The notes below the pieces were generated by a model. That model was not told where the DNA came from and did no database searches. It saw only the letters and a list, made by a program, of their open reading frames with translations. Below are positions 43,094-54,313 of a stretch of DNA of 64,000 bases, one piece after another. How positions within the stretch are numbered: the stretch's first letter is position 1; each line of letters starts with the position of its first letter. The DNA is from DATMER01 sp963741305 (GTDB lineage Bacteria > Acidobacteriota > Thermoanaerobaculia > Multivoradales > UBA5704): positions 7,254,001 through 7,318,000 of the forward strand of contig CAVUHL010000003.1 in assembly GCA_963741305.1 (NCBI GenBank). Reading direction: 5' to 3'. Made by a program: the position numbers and the translations under genes.

Positions 43094-44089
43094 ATGGACA
43101 ACCAGGTCCCGCAGTTCCCGCGGGTGACTCAATTCCGCCGGCCGCGTGTTCCGGGACGGATTCTCGGCCGGCTGGTTCTCGGCCTCATTGCTTTCATCAT
43201 CCTGTTCACGACGTGGTTCACCATCGATCCCGAGGAGGCGGGGCTCGTGCTTCGCTTCGGCCGGTTCGCGCGCCAGGTCCGCTCCGGCTTGCACATGAAG
43301 CTTCCCTACCCGATCGAAACCGTCGTCAAGGTTCCGGTCGAGCGGCAGTTGAAGGAAGAGTTCGGCTTCCGCACCACGGAGACCGGAGGGAGCCGCTCGT
43401 CGTACTCCACCGAGGATTTCGAGGCGGAGTCGCTGATGCTGACCGGCGACCTGAACGTGGCGGTCGTCGAATGGACTGCGCAGTTCCGCGTCCGCGATCC
43501 GTACAAGTACCTCTTCAAGGTGAGGAACGTCCGCAAGACTTTCCGTGACATGAACGAAACGATCATGCGCGAGGTGGTCGGCGACCGCAGCGTCAACGAG
43601 GTGCTGACGGTCGGCCGCCAGGAGATCGCAGCCGAGGTGGAGCAGCAACTGCAGTTGCTCTGCGATCAGTATGAGAACGGAATCAAGGTCGAGCAGATCG
43701 TGCTCCAGGACGTGAACCCGCCGGACGCTGTCAAGCCATCCTTCAACGAGGTCAACCAGGCGCAGCAGGAGCGGGAGAAACTGATCAACCAGGCGCGGGC
43801 CGACTACAACCAGACGATTCCGCGGGCCAGCGGGCGGGCGGAGCAGACCATCGAGCAGGCGGAAGGCTTTGCCACGGACCGCGTCAACCGCGCCCGCGGC
43901 GACGCGGAGCTGTTCATCCAGGTCCACGCCGCATATCAGCGCGCGCCGGAGGTGACCCGCCGCCGCATGTACCTCGAAACCATGAGCCAGATCTATCCCA
44001 AGGTGAAGAGGAAGATCGTGCTCGACGACAAGCTCAAGGGCGTCCTCCCACTCCTTCCGCTTCAGGGTCAGACGGAGGTCAAGCCGTGA
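43094..44089 (+). CDS. hflK: HflK, SPFH membrane protein
   Basis: 331 residues from ATG 43094 (GGAG upstream). One transmembrane helix at about 22-43 precedes the SPFH/band 7 domain ('ITPEEAGLVLRFG'-type, here 'IDPEEAGLVLRFGRFARQV'), followed by a long alanine- and glutamate-rich coiled coil ('INQARADYNQTIPRASGRAEQTIEQAEGFA') and a short C-terminal tail. With HflC it forms a large cage in the inner membrane that holds and regulates the FtsH protease. The GTGA overlap with hflC confirms coupling. Confidence 0.92.
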   Translation: MDNQVPQFPRVTQFRRPRVPGRILGRLVLGLIAFIILFTTWFTIDPEEAGLVLRFGRFARQVRSGLHMKLPYPIETVVKVPVERQLKEEFGFRTTETGGSRSSYSTEDFEAESLMLTGDLNVAVVEWTAQFRVRDPYKYLFKVRNVRKTFRDMNETIMREVVGDRSVNEVLTVGRQEIAAEVEQQLQLLCDQYENGIKVEQIVLQDVNPPDAVKPSFNEVNQAQQEREKLINQARADYNQTIPRASGRAEQTIEQAEGFATDRVNRARGDAELFIQVHAAYQRAPEVTRRRMYLETMSQIYPKVKRKIVLDDKLKGVLPLLPLQGQTEVKP

Positions 44090-45024
44090 AACCGATCAAG
44101 TTTGCACTCATCGCCGTCACCGCGCTCATCATCGTCTCCGTGCTTTCGGGCGCGCTTTTCGTCGTCAAGGAGACGGAGCAGGTCGTCCTCACGCAATTTG
44201 GCAAGCCGGTCGGAAAACCGATCAACACGCCGGGCCTGAAGCTGAAGATGCCCTTCGTACAAAAGGCGCATGCGTTCGAGAAGCGCTTTCTCGAATGGGA
44301 CGGCGATCCGAACCAGATCCCCACCAAGGACAAGCGCTTCATCTGGGTCGACACGTACGCGCGCTGGCGCATCACCGACCCTCTGCTGTTCTTTCAACGG
44401 CTCCACGACGAGGAGGGCGCGCAGTCGCGGCTCGACGACATCCTCGACGGCGAGACGCGGAACACGATCGCCAAGCACGAGCTGATCGATCTCGTCCGGT
44501 CGACGAACCGGCCTTTCGTGGTCGCCGAGGACATCGCCGAGCTGAGCCAGCCGGAGGCTGCCGAGCGGGTCGAATTCGGCCGCGACAAGCTGACGGCGGA
44601 GGTGCTCCTGAACGCCCGCCGCCGTACCGGAGACCTCGGCATCGAGATCCTCGACTTCCGCATCAAGCAGATCAACTACGTCGACGAGGTGCGGCAGGAG
44701 GTCTACGCCCGCATGATCTCGGAGCGCAAGCGGATCGCGGAGCGCTATCGCTCCGAGGGTGCAGGCGAGGCGGCGCGTATCGCGGGAGAGAAGGACCGGC
44801 AGCTTCGGGTGATCGAATCGGAGGCCTACCGCACCGCGCAGGAGATCCAGGGCAAGGCCGATGCCGCGGCAGCCGACATCTATGCCGCCGCCTACAACCG
44901 CGATCCCGACTTCTACCGCTTCCTCAAGTCGATGGGAACGCTCCAGGAGAGCTTCGACGGGGAGACGGTGATGGTGCTGTCGACCGACAACGAGCTGCTG
45001 CGCTATCTGAACGCCCCGAAGTGA
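44086..45024 (+). CDS. hflC: HflC, SPFH membrane protein
   Basis: 312 residues starting at GTG 44086 inside the hflK stop (GTGA). An N-terminal transmembrane helix (about 6-27), an SPFH domain ('VVKETEQVVLTQFGKPVG', 'WDGDPNQIPTKDKRFIWVDTYARW') and the C-terminal coiled coil ('RKRIAERYRSEGAGEAARIAGEKDRQLRVIESEAYRTAQEIQG', split here by family convention) are all standard. It pairs with HflK to regulate FtsH. A short GGTACC hairpin with TTTT follows at 45079-45097. Confidence 0.93.
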   Translation: MKPIKFALIAVTALIIVSVLSGALFVVKETEQVVLTQFGKPVGKPINTPGLKLKMPFVQKAHAFEKRFLEWDGDPNQIPTKDKRFIWVDTYARWRITDPLLFFQRLHDEEGAQSRLDDILDGETRNTIAKHELIDLVRSTNRPFVVAEDIAELSQPEAAERVEFGRDKLTAEVLLNARRRTGDLGIEILDFRIKQINYVDEVRQEVYARMISERKRIAERYRSEGAGEAARIAGEKDRQLRVIESEAYRTAQEIQGKADAAAADIYAAAYNRDPDFYRFLKSMGTLQESFDGETVMVLSTDNELLRYLNAPK

Positions 45025-45078
45025 CTTAGGCGAGGAGCACAGCTTCTGGTGCACCCCTGAAAGCGACCCACAGCGGGT

Positions 45079-45097
45079 GGTACCTGTGGTACCTTTT
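45079..45097 (+). terminator. Possible terminator after hflC
   Basis: GGTACC, TGT, GGTACC, TTTT: a 6-bp stem with a T-run 55 bases after hflC. The stem is short, and the next gene starts almost directly, so attenuation rather than full termination is possible. Confidence 0.35.
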
Positions 45098-45101
45098 GGG
45101 G

Positions 45102-46058
45102 GTGTCGCCACTCTTTCCCCGCCGCGCATCCCGCGTCCAGAGCCGGCCCCGGAACAAGATCGTCCAGCAGGGCCTTCTCGACTTCGGCGAGCCGCTTCTG
45201 CAGGAGGCTCCGGCCCCTCAGCCTGCGCCCGTCCGGAGAGCCCTTCCCGAGCGGTTGGACGGTCCGCCTTTGCGCATCGGCGTCCTCGGCTCGGGCAGCG
45301 GCGGCAATTCCGTGGTCGTCGAGTCGGGTCCGAACCGGCTGCTGATCGACGCCGGGTTCTCCTGCCGCGAGCTGATGCGGCGGATGAAGGCGCTCGACTT
45401 CGATCCAGCGACTCTGGGAGGGCTCGTTCTCACCCATGAGCACGTGGACCACTGCCGCGGCGCGGACATATTGGCTCACAAGCTCAAGATCCCGGTCTAT
45501 GCCACCAAGGGCACTCTCGCCGGCACTCGGCTGCGGCAGGAGGTGCACCTGCCTGCCATAACCGGGGGAGTCCTGAGATCGGGAGAGCCGCGCGAGATCG
45601 CGGGGTTCCTGGTCGAGCCGTTCTCGCTGCCGCACGACGCGCGCGAGCCGATCGGCATGGTGGTGGAGGATTCTCTCGGCAGGAGAGTGGGGCTGGTGGC
45701 CGACGTCGGATGCCGGACCAGCCTCGCCTGGGGACGGCTTCGGGACGTGGACATCCTGATCCTGGAGACGAACCACGATCTCGACATGCTGCGCAACGGC
45801 CCTTATCCTTGGATGCTCAAGCAGAGGATCGCCGGCCGGCACGGTCACCTTTCGAACCGCGATGCCGCCGACGGCCTCCCCGAGCTGATGGGCGACCGCT
45901 TGCGCTGGGTGGTCCTGTACCACCTCTCCGAGACCAACAACCTGCCCGCCCTCGCCGCCTCGGCGATCGGGGAGGTTCTCGACCGCGAGCGGTGCCAAGC
46001 CCAATTGGCTGTAGCTGCGCAGGATCATCCCTATCCCTGGCTGGAGGTATCGGTTTGA
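45102..46058 (+). CDS. MBL-fold metallohydrolase (YycJ/WalJ-like)
   Basis: About 318 residues; the start is uncertain (GTG 45102 or TTG 45096, both poor). The conserved fold begins near residue 57 with 'LRIGVLGSGSGGNSVVVES', and the zinc motif is 'LTHEHVDHCRGADIL'. The later 'ETNHDLDMLRNGPYPWMLKQRI' and 'GHLSNRDAADGL' are the hallmark of the YycJ/WalJ group, suspected of acting on DNA ends or cell-wall signalling. The first 55 residues are low-complexity and may be untranslated. The stop overlaps the purS start (TTGA), so it is coupled to the purine genes. Confidence 0.82.
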   Translation: MSPLFPRRASRVQSRPRNKIVQQGLLDFGEPLLQEAPAPQPAPVRRALPERLDGPPLRIGVLGSGSGGNSVVVESGPNRLLIDAGFSCRELMRRMKALDFDPATLGGLVLTHEHVDHCRGADILAHKLKIPVYATKGTLAGTRLRQEVHLPAITGGVLRSGEPREIAGFLVEPFSLPHDAREPIGMVVEDSLGRRVGLVADVGCRTSLAWGRLRDVDILILETNHDLDMLRNGPYPWMLKQRIAGRHGHLSNRDAADGLPELMGDRLRWVVLYHLSETNNLPALAASAIGEVLDRERCQAQLAVAAQDHPYPWLEVSV

Positions 46059-46297
46059 AGGCAAGAGTGACGGTCTATCCGCGCCGCGAGATCCTGGACC
46101 CCCAAGGGAAAGCCATCCGCGATGCGCTCTCCCGCGTCGGTTTTCCGGGCGTCGAGGACGTGCGCGCCGGCAAGAGCTTCGAGATCAAGCTGAGCACCGA
46201 CGATCCCGAGCGCGCCAACCGCGAGCTGCGCGAAATGTGCGAGAAGCTCCTCGCCAATACGGTGGTGGAGGACTACTCCGTGGAGCTGCTCTCGTGA
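46055..46297 (+). CDS. purS: Phosphoribosylformylglycinamidine synthase subunit PurS
   Basis: 80 residues, the usual PurS size, starting with TTG 46055 behind GGAGG. 'KARVTVYPRREILDPQGKAIRDALSRVGF' and 'GKSFEIKL' are the family core. PurS bridges PurQ and the small PurL and helps transfer ammonia. Both ends overlap neighbours (TTGA with the MBL gene and GTGA with purQ). Confidence 0.93.
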   Translation: MKARVTVYPRREILDPQGKAIRDALSRVGFPGVEDVRAGKSFEIKLSTDDPERANRELREMCEKLLANTVVEDYSVELLS

Positions 46298-47000
46298 AGG
46301 CTGGAGTCGTCGTCTTCCCAGGCAGTAATTGTGATCATGATGCCTACCACGCGCTCAAGCATGTGGTGAAGCAGGACACGACCTTCCTCTGGCACCAGGA
46401 CGAGGATCTCCAGGGTAGCGATCTCATCGTCATCCCGGGCGGGTTCTCTTACGGCGACTACCTGCGCGCCGGGGCCGTGGCCTCCCTCTCGCCGGTGATG
46501 ACGGCGGTCAAGCGCCATGCCGAAGCCGGCGGGCTCGTGCTCGGCATCTGCAATGGTTTTCAGATCCTCCTGGAAGCCGGGCTCCTCCCCGGCGCCATGC
46601 GGCGCAACCAGAACCTCCGCTTTCTGTGCCGGGACGTCTTCCTGAGAGTTGAGCGCAACGACCTGCCGTTCACCCGGCATTTTGAGGTCGGCCAGATCCT
46701 GCGCATGCCCATCGCTCACGCCGAGGGGAACTACGAGGATTCCCACGAAAAGCTCGACCGCCTCGAAGCCGCCCGCCAGGTGGTTTTCCGCTATGTGGCT
46801 CCGGATGGTTCCCCTGCTACGGATGCCCAATGGAATCCGAACGGCTCGGCCCGGGCGATCGCCGGGATCTGCAACGAGGGCGGGAACGTGCTCGGCATGA
46901 TGCCCCATCCGGAGCGCTGCTCGGAGGAGATCCTGGGCAACACGGACGGGCTCGGGCTGTTTTCAAGCCTTGTCGAGTCGGGCGTAGAGGCTCTTCGGTG

Positions 47001-47001
<1 letters not shown>
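46294..47001 (+). CDS. purQ: Phosphoribosylformylglycinamidine synthase subunit PurQ (glutaminase)
   Basis: 235 residues from GTG 46294. A class I glutamine amidotransferase: 'GVVVFPGSNCDHDAY' opens the fold. The nucleophilic cysteine is in 'GLVLGICNGFQ', and the His/Glu pair in 'MMPHPERCSEE' completes the triad. It supplies ammonia to PurL for FGAM synthesis, step 4 of purine synthesis. The stop overlaps the purL ATG (TGATG). Confidence 0.95.
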
Positions 47002-49202
<2,201 letters not shown>

Positions 49203-49245
49203 ATGGCTAGAATTTTCGTACGGACCTGACCGTTTAGAGACTTGC

Positions 49246-50622
49246 ATGTGCGGCATCTTCGGAATTGACGGCTGCGACGACGCGGCAAAGCTGGTCTACC
49301 TGGGGCTGTACGCGCTCCAGCACCGGGGCCAGGAGAGCACCGGCATCGTCGCGTGGGATGGCCGGCAGCTCCACCTGGAGCGCGGGATGGGGCATGTCTC
49401 CGACGTGTTCCCCGAGCAGGTCATGGAGCGCCTGCCCGGCACCCGGGCCCTGGGCCACACCCGCTACTCGACCGCGGGCTCCAGCGTCGTGGCCAATGCT
49501 CAGCCCATCGTGGTGAAGACCTCCATGGGCCCGGTGGGAATCGTCCACAACGGCAACCTGACCAATCCGGTCGAGATCCGGGAGCGCCTGGAGCAGGACG
49601 GTTCCATCTTCCAGACCACCAGCGACACAGAGGTGATCCTCCACCTGATGGCGCGCAAGCCGCGCCCGGACATCGTGGAGTCCTTCATGCTGGCGCTGGA
49701 GGAGGTCCGGGGCGCCTACTCGCTGATCATCAACACCGATACCTGCCTGATCGCCGCGCGGGACCCGAACGGTTTCCGTCCGCTGGTCCTGGGCGACCTG
49801 GACGGCTGCCCCTGCTTCTCTTCCGAGAGCTGCGCGTTCGACCTTCTCGGAGCGCGTGCCGTGCGCGAGCTGGAGCCGGGCGAGGTGATCGTCTCGCGCA
49901 ACGGCAAGCTGGAGAGCTTCCATCTGCCGAAGGCGCCGCCCGCGCGCTGCATCTTCGAGCACGTCTACTTCGCCCGTCCGGACAGCAAGGTTTTCGGCGA
50001 CGCGGTCTCGCAGTCGCGTCTCAAGATGGGAGCCCGCCTGGCGCGGGAGGCCCCGGCGGTCGCCGACATCGTGGTGCCGGTCCCGGACAGCGGCCTTTTC
50101 GCGGCCATGGGCTACAGCCGCGAGTCGGGCCTGCCGCTGGAGTTCGGGATGGTGCGGAACCACTACGTAGGCCGGACCTTCATCGAGCCCAAGCAGTCGA
50201 TCCGGAACTTCGGCGTGAAGATCAAGCTGAACCCGGTGCGCGATCTGCTGGAGGGCAAGCGGGTGGTCCTGGTGGACGACTCGATCGTCCGCGGCACGAC
50301 CTCGCGCAAGATCGTGCGCATGATCCGCGAGGCCGGAGCGGCCGAGATCCATCTCCGCATCTCGGCGCCCCCAACCCAGTGGCCCTGCCACTACGGCATC
50401 GACACGCCGACCCGCGAGGAACTGATCGCCTCGCACCACAGCATCGAAGAGATCCGCCAGTACATCGAGGCGGACAGCCTCGCCTACCTCTCCCTCGAAG
50501 GGATGCTCGCCTCGGTGAGCGGCCCGGCCGAGAGCTACTGCACTGCCTGCTGGACGGGCGACTACCCCGTCCCCAACGGCGACCGCCGCCAGGCCGAGCT
50601 CTTCCCGATCCGGGCGGAGTAG
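49246..50622 (+). CDS. purF: Amidophosphoribosyltransferase PurF
   Basis: 458 residues. PurF makes phosphoribosylamine from PRPP and glutamine, the first purine step. The start 'MCGIFGIDG' places the nucleophilic cysteine at residue 2, so only Met is removed. The B. subtilis enzyme in contrast has a propeptide. The four cysteines that bind a 4Fe-4S cluster in the B. subtilis type appear conserved ('ARCIFEHVYF', 'QWPCHYGID' and 'YCTAC'). The PRPP loop is 'VVLVDDSIVRGTTS'. It is an Fe-S, oxygen-sensitive type of PurF without the usual leader. Confidence 0.95.
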   Translation: MCGIFGIDGCDDAAKLVYLGLYALQHRGQESTGIVAWDGRQLHLERGMGHVSDVFPEQVMERLPGTRALGHTRYSTAGSSVVANAQPIVVKTSMGPVGIVHNGNLTNPVEIRERLEQDGSIFQTTSDTEVILHLMARKPRPDIVESFMLALEEVRGAYSLIINTDTCLIAARDPNGFRPLVLGDLDGCPCFSSESCAFDLLGARAVRELEPGEVIVSRNGKLESFHLPKAPPARCIFEHVYFARPDSKVFGDAVSQSRLKMGARLAREAPAVADIVVPVPDSGLFAAMGYSRESGLPLEFGMVRNHYVGRTFIEPKQSIRNFGVKIKLNPVRDLLEGKRVVLVDDSIVRGTTSRKIVRMIREAGAAEIHLRISAPPTQWPCHYGIDTPTREELIASHHSIEEIRQYIEADSLAYLSLEGMLASVSGPAESYCTACWTGDYPVPNGDRRQAELFPIRAE

Positions 50623-50623
50623 T

Positions 50624-51053
50624 TCAGGGCACCAGAAGGTCGCCTTCCGGCCAGACCCGCCGGAAGTGAGACTCGTTGAAGGTGAGGAGGTGCTCGGCTC
50701 CCGCCTTTTCTGCGGCGTGAGCGATGAGCGCATCATAGATAAGGCTGCCGGAAAGCCCCATGCTCGAGATGCGCCGGATTGTGGAGAGATAGTCCCCTTG
50801 GGCGAGCGGGACGACGTGCGTCGCCAGGGCACCTATTTCAAGAACCAACTGCGTTGCCCTGGCAGGAGTGATTTCGTGGAGTTACAGGTAGCCTGGTCAA
50901 CGTAGAGTACAACTCGGCCAAACCGTGGCACGACAACGCGAGCTCAATCTCGCCGCTTTGGACCCGCATCAGCCAGGGTAGGGCTCTCTCGTGCATGGAG
51001 TGGGCTTGCACCACCGCCGCGATCAGGACGGATGTATCGAAAAGAACCTTCAT
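50624..51053 (-). pseudogene. VapC-type PIN toxin gene with a frameshift
   Basis: The ATG at 51053 overlaps the antitoxin stop. The first frame reads 'MKVLFDTSVLIAAVVQAHSM' to 'TRLPVTPR' and ends out of frame near 50838. The second frame continues 'ARATQLVLEIGALATH' to 'SGSLIYDALIAHAAEKAGAEHLLTFNESHFRRVWP', a normal PIN C-terminal half with its acidic residues. Removing one base from the TTT at 50872-50874 (AAA on the coding strand) restores one PIN protein of about 140 residues. Either a real inactivating insertion or an assembly error in a homopolymer. Confidence 0.8.
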
Positions 51054-51322
51054 TTCAGCTTCATTCCGGCTACCTTCTCGTCACGTTCATCTCGCATCCG
51101 GTGGACCGCCGAGTCGAGATCCGCCTCTGCTTCACCAGTAAACACAAGCACCCCGCCCTTTCGCATGAGGTAAGGGTCTCCGGTCTCGGAGGCTTCCGGT
51201 GTCAGATAGATTCCGGCTCCCCGCTCTTCGATCCTGAGCACCGCCCCGGGCTGAAGCCCGAGATCCTCCCGGATCTCCTTGGGAAGCAGGATCCTGCCGA
51301 GCTCGTCCAGCGTCGCTTCCAT
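51050..51322 (-). CDS. AbrB/MazE-type antitoxin (VapB)
   Basis: 90 residues. The N-terminal 'EATLDELGRILLPKEIREDLGLQPGAVLRIEER' is the swapped-hairpin AbrB/SpoVT DNA-binding domain, and the C-terminal half is the charged toxin-binding tail. It overlaps the PIN gene by ATGA, the standard vapBC layout. The antitoxin is intact although its toxin carries a frameshift. Likely autoregulates its own promoter in the 59-base gap upstream. Confidence 0.85.
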   Translation of the reverse strand: MEATLDELGRILLPKEIREDLGLQPGAVLRIEERGAGIYLTPEASETGDPYLMRKGGVLVFTGEAEADLDSAVHRMRDERDEKVAGMKLK

Positions 51323-51381
51323 GAGTTACCTCCGTCGCCATTCTACAAAATACGCCGACTTTCCAATAGACTCTCGCCACT

Positions 51382-52290
51382 TTGATAGTCCAGGAGTCCA
51401 CCTCCGCCGTCAAGGCCTACCTCCTCTCTCTGCAAGACCGCATTTGCATGGCCATTGATGCCGAGGACGGCTCCGGCCGTTTCCAGGAAGAGTCCTGGGA
51501 GCGGCCCGAAGGTGGCGGTGGACGGTCCCGGGTGCTTGCCGAGGGGGCGGTTTTCGAGCAGGCGGGGGTGGGCTTCTCCCATGTCCATGGGCCGGGGCTT
51601 CCCCCTTCCGCTACGGTGCAGCGGCCCGAGCTGGCCGGGCGGAGCTTCGAGGCGCTAGGGGTCTCGCTGGTGTTCCACCCGCGGAATCCCTACATCCCCA
51701 CGACGCACATGAACGTCCGCTTCTTCCTTGCGGAGAAGCCGGGGCACGAGCCGGTCTGGTGGTTCGGCGGCGGGTTCGACCTTACTCCCTACTATGGCTT
51801 CGAGGAGGATGCCGTCCATTGGCATACGGTGGCGAAGGAGGCCTGTGAGCCTTTCGGCGTCTATCCCCGCTTCAAGCGCTGGTGCGACGAGTACTTCTTC
51901 CTCCGCCATCGCAACGAGCCTCGGGGGATCGGGGGGATTTTCTTCGACGACCTGAACGAGTGGGGGTTCGAGCGTTGCTTCGAGCTCCTGCGCCGGGTGG
52001 GCGACCACTTCCTTCCCGCCTACCTTCCTATTGTCGGCCGGCGGCGGGACATGCCCTGGGGCGAGCGCGAGCGCGATTTCCAGCTCTATCGGCGGGGACG
52101 CTACGTCGAGTTCAACCTGGTCTGGGACCGCGGCACGCTGTTCGGGCTCCAGTCCGGAGGACGGACCGAATCGATCCTCATGTCCCTGCCGCCCCTGGTC
52201 CGCTGGCGCTACAACTGGCAACCGGAGCCCGGTACTCCCGAGGCGCGGCTGTACGAGGAGTTCCTCAAGCCCCGGGACTGGGCAGGCTAG
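51382..52290 (+). CDS. hemF: Oxygen-dependent coproporphyrinogen III oxidase
   Basis: 302 residues from TTG 51382. 'RVLAEGAVFEQAGVGFSHVHG' starts the conserved core. 'PTTHMNVRFF', 'WWFGGGFDLTPYY', 'HRNEPRGIGGIFFDDL' and 'RRGRYVEFNLVWDRGT' are the HemF motifs. The enzyme decarboxylates coproporphyrinogen III with O2, showing an aerobic or facultative cell. The gene ends in a 26-base convergent overlap with the next leftward gene. Confidence 0.96.
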   Translation: MIVQESTSAVKAYLLSLQDRICMAIDAEDGSGRFQEESWERPEGGGGRSRVLAEGAVFEQAGVGFSHVHGPGLPPSATVQRPELAGRSFEALGVSLVFHPRNPYIPTTHMNVRFFLAEKPGHEPVWWFGGGFDLTPYYGFEEDAVHWHTVAKEACEPFGVYPRFKRWCDEYFFLRHRNEPRGIGGIFFDDLNEWGFERCFELLRRVGDHFLPAYLPIVGRRRDMPWGERERDFQLYRRGRYVEFNLVWDRGTLFGLQSGGRTESILMSLPPLVRWRYNWQPEPGTPEARLYEEFLKPRDWAG

Positions 52291-52804
52291 CTGCCCGGCA
52301 GACCAGCTCGAGCGGCTCCTCATGGACGAAGTCGAGCCGGTGGAGCCGCCGGTTCATCTCCAGGATGCCCGGCGGCGTGCCTACGATCGTGCCACGCGCC
52401 TTGTAGACGTAGTCGTGCACCGGGGTGAACAGCTCGACTCCCTTGGCTTCGGGGTGCCGCTCTTCCTTCTCCAGGTCGACGCACATGATCCCGTCCGGCA
52501 GGTTGGAGTTGAGGGCATCGTGGATCTTCGCCCCGATCTCGGGGTTGTACGCCTCGGCCTTGAACCCGAAGCTCCCCTCCACCACTTCGCGGAGGCTCTC
52601 CACCCGGAGATCCCGCGCGATCTTCCGGGCGTCATCCGCCGAAGCGAAGACGACGTGATGTGTCCGGGCGTGCAGGAACTCGAGGACTCGGTCCGTAAAC
52701 GACTCAGAAGCCAGGCGCAGCTCCGAGCCCCGGATCGCATCTTCAGGCAGCAGGGCCTCCAGCGTGTCCTCCGGTCCGTCGATGATCAGCTCGTACCAAC
52801 GCAT
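52265..52804 (-). CDS. Conserved hypothetical protein
   Basis: 179 residues, mixed alpha/beta, no signal or membrane segment. Strands such as 'RWYELIIDGPEDTLEALL', 'HHVVFASADDARKIARDL' and 'GIMCVDLEKEERHPEAKGVELFTPVHDYVYKARGTI' look like a folded soluble domain. No named family is recognised. It follows the antiporter gene by 9 bases on the same strand and is probably co-transcribed, so it may concern ion or pH stress; that is inference. Confidence 0.65.
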   Translation of the reverse strand: MRWYELIIDGPEDTLEALLPEDAIRGSELRLASESFTDRVLEFLHARTHHVVFASADDARKIARDLRVESLREVVEGSFGFKAEAYNPEIGAKIHDALNSNLPDGIMCVDLEKEERHPEAKGVELFTPVHDYVYKARGTIVGTPPGILEMNRRLHRLDFVHEEPLELVCRAASLPSPGA

Positions 52805-52813
52805 AAGGGGCTC

Positions 52814-54166
52814 CTAGAAGAAAACCCAGGTCACCAGGAAGAACACGGGAACCAGGAACGGGACCACGTAGCGGAGGATGTAGCCGAAGAACGACGGCAT
52901 CTCGACGCCGGATTCCTCGGCGATCGACTTGACCATGAAGTTCGGCGCGTTGCCGAGATAGGTGTTGGCGCCCATGAACACGGCGCCCGTGGAGATCGCC
53001 GCCAGGTACTGAGGGTTCTCGGTGAGGAGATGGTGGATCGCCTCCCGTTCTGGCATGCCCGGATGGAACCGCCCCAGAGCCGTGGTCAGGAAGGTCAGGT
53101 AGGTCGGCGCGTTGTCCAGGAAAGACGAGAGCACTCCCGTGGCCCAGAAGAACTGGGCGGGCGTCTGGACGGCGCGGATCAGCCCGGCCATGGCGCCAGC
53201 CTCGCCGGCTCGCAGCATGGCGAGCACCGGGATAATCGTGGCGAAGATGGCGGCGAAAAGGATGGCCACCTCGCGAATCGGCCCCCAGGTGTAGCCGTTC
53301 TTCTCGTGGACGGCGCGCGGGGTGCTGCGCCATGAGCCCAGGAGCAGCGCCACCATGACCGCATCGCGCACCAGGTTCTGGATCCCGATGTGGACTCCCA
53401 GCACCGTCACCTCGCCGGGATGCCAGACGCCCGAGACGATCACGGCCACCAGCACTCCAAGCAGGAAAAGGACATTGTGCCCGCCCTCAAGGCCCAGGCG
53501 CTCGCGGGTCTCCGGCACCCAGGAACGTACCTGCGGCTCTTCACGCCGCCAGAGCAGCGAGTCCACCCCGAAGTAGATGGCGAGCAGCAGGACCGACACG
53601 AACACCATTTCAGTCGCGAGATGGAACGTCCAGAAGAATGGCACGCCGCGCAGGAAGCCGAGGAACAGGGGCGGATCGCCGAGGGGGGTGAGGGAGCCTC
53701 CGATGTTGGCCACCAGGAACATGAAGAAGACCACCGTGTGCGTCTTGGACCTCCGGTGGGCGTTGGCGCGCAGCAGCGGCCGGATCAGGACCATGGCTGC
53801 CCCTGTCGTACCGATCCAGGAGGCCAGGAATGTGCCCACCGCCAGGATCGCCGTGTTCACCCCCGGCGTGCCGCGGAGCGATCCGCGGACGTAGATCCCT
53901 CCGCCGACCGTGAACAGGGTTCCGAGCAGGATCAGGAAAGGCAGGTAGTCCGCGAGGGTCACGTGCAGGATCTCGTGCATGGCCTCTCCCCGATAGACGA
54001 GGAGGAAGGGGATCGTCAGCAGCAGCCCCCAGACCAGGGAGATCTTGGGATAGTGATGGTGCCAGAACTGCGGAGCGAGCAGAGGGAAGAGCGCGATCGA
54101 GAGCAGGATGCCCGCGAATGGGATGGCACTCCACAGGGGGAGCTGCGTTCCGAGGTCGGCCGTCAT
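52814..54166 (-). CDS. NhaD-type sodium:proton antiporter
   Basis: 450 residues with about 12 hydrophobic segments. The two inverted halves each carry a re-entrant loop with family residues: 'GTTGAAMVLIRPLLRAN' followed by 'VANIGGSLTPLGDPPLFLGFLRG', and 'SSFLDNAPTYLTFL' followed by 'GAVFMGANTYLGNAPNFMVKSIAEESG'. These match the ion-transporter (ArsB/NhaD/CitMHS) superfamily, nearest to NhaD. It exports Na+ in exchange for H+ across the inner membrane. Convergent with hemF, and divergent from 54314 across a 147-base gap. Confidence 0.85.
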   Translation of the reverse strand: MTADLGTQLPLWSAIPFAGILLSIALFPLLAPQFWHHHYPKISLVWGLLLTIPFLLVYRGEAMHEILHVTLADYLPFLILLGTLFTVGGGIYVRGSLRGTPGVNTAILAVGTFLASWIGTTGAAMVLIRPLLRANAHRRSKTHTVVFFMFLVANIGGSLTPLGDPPLFLGFLRGVPFFWTFHLATEMVFVSVLLLAIYFGVDSLLWRREEPQVRSWVPETRERLGLEGGHNVLFLLGVLVAVIVSGVWHPGEVTVLGVHIGIQNLVRDAVMVALLLGSWRSTPRAVHEKNGYTWGPIREVAILFAAIFATIIPVLAMLRAGEAGAMAGLIRAVQTPAQFFWATGVLSSFLDNAPTYLTFLTTALGRFHPGMPEREAIHHLLTENPQYLAAISTGAVFMGANTYLGNAPNFMVKSIAEESGVEMPSFFGYILRYVVPFLVPVFFLVTWVFF

Positions 54167-54313
54167 GGCCGGGGCATTCTATCGCCGTCCGTAACGTTCC
54201 TCTCGAGCCATTCGCCCAAAGGGGTGCGTGGCGGGAAACCGCTGGTAAAATAGTAGACAACAGAAACTCCGACCGACTCTGCCAGTCCGTCGTATCTCAG
54301 GAGAACCATAGAG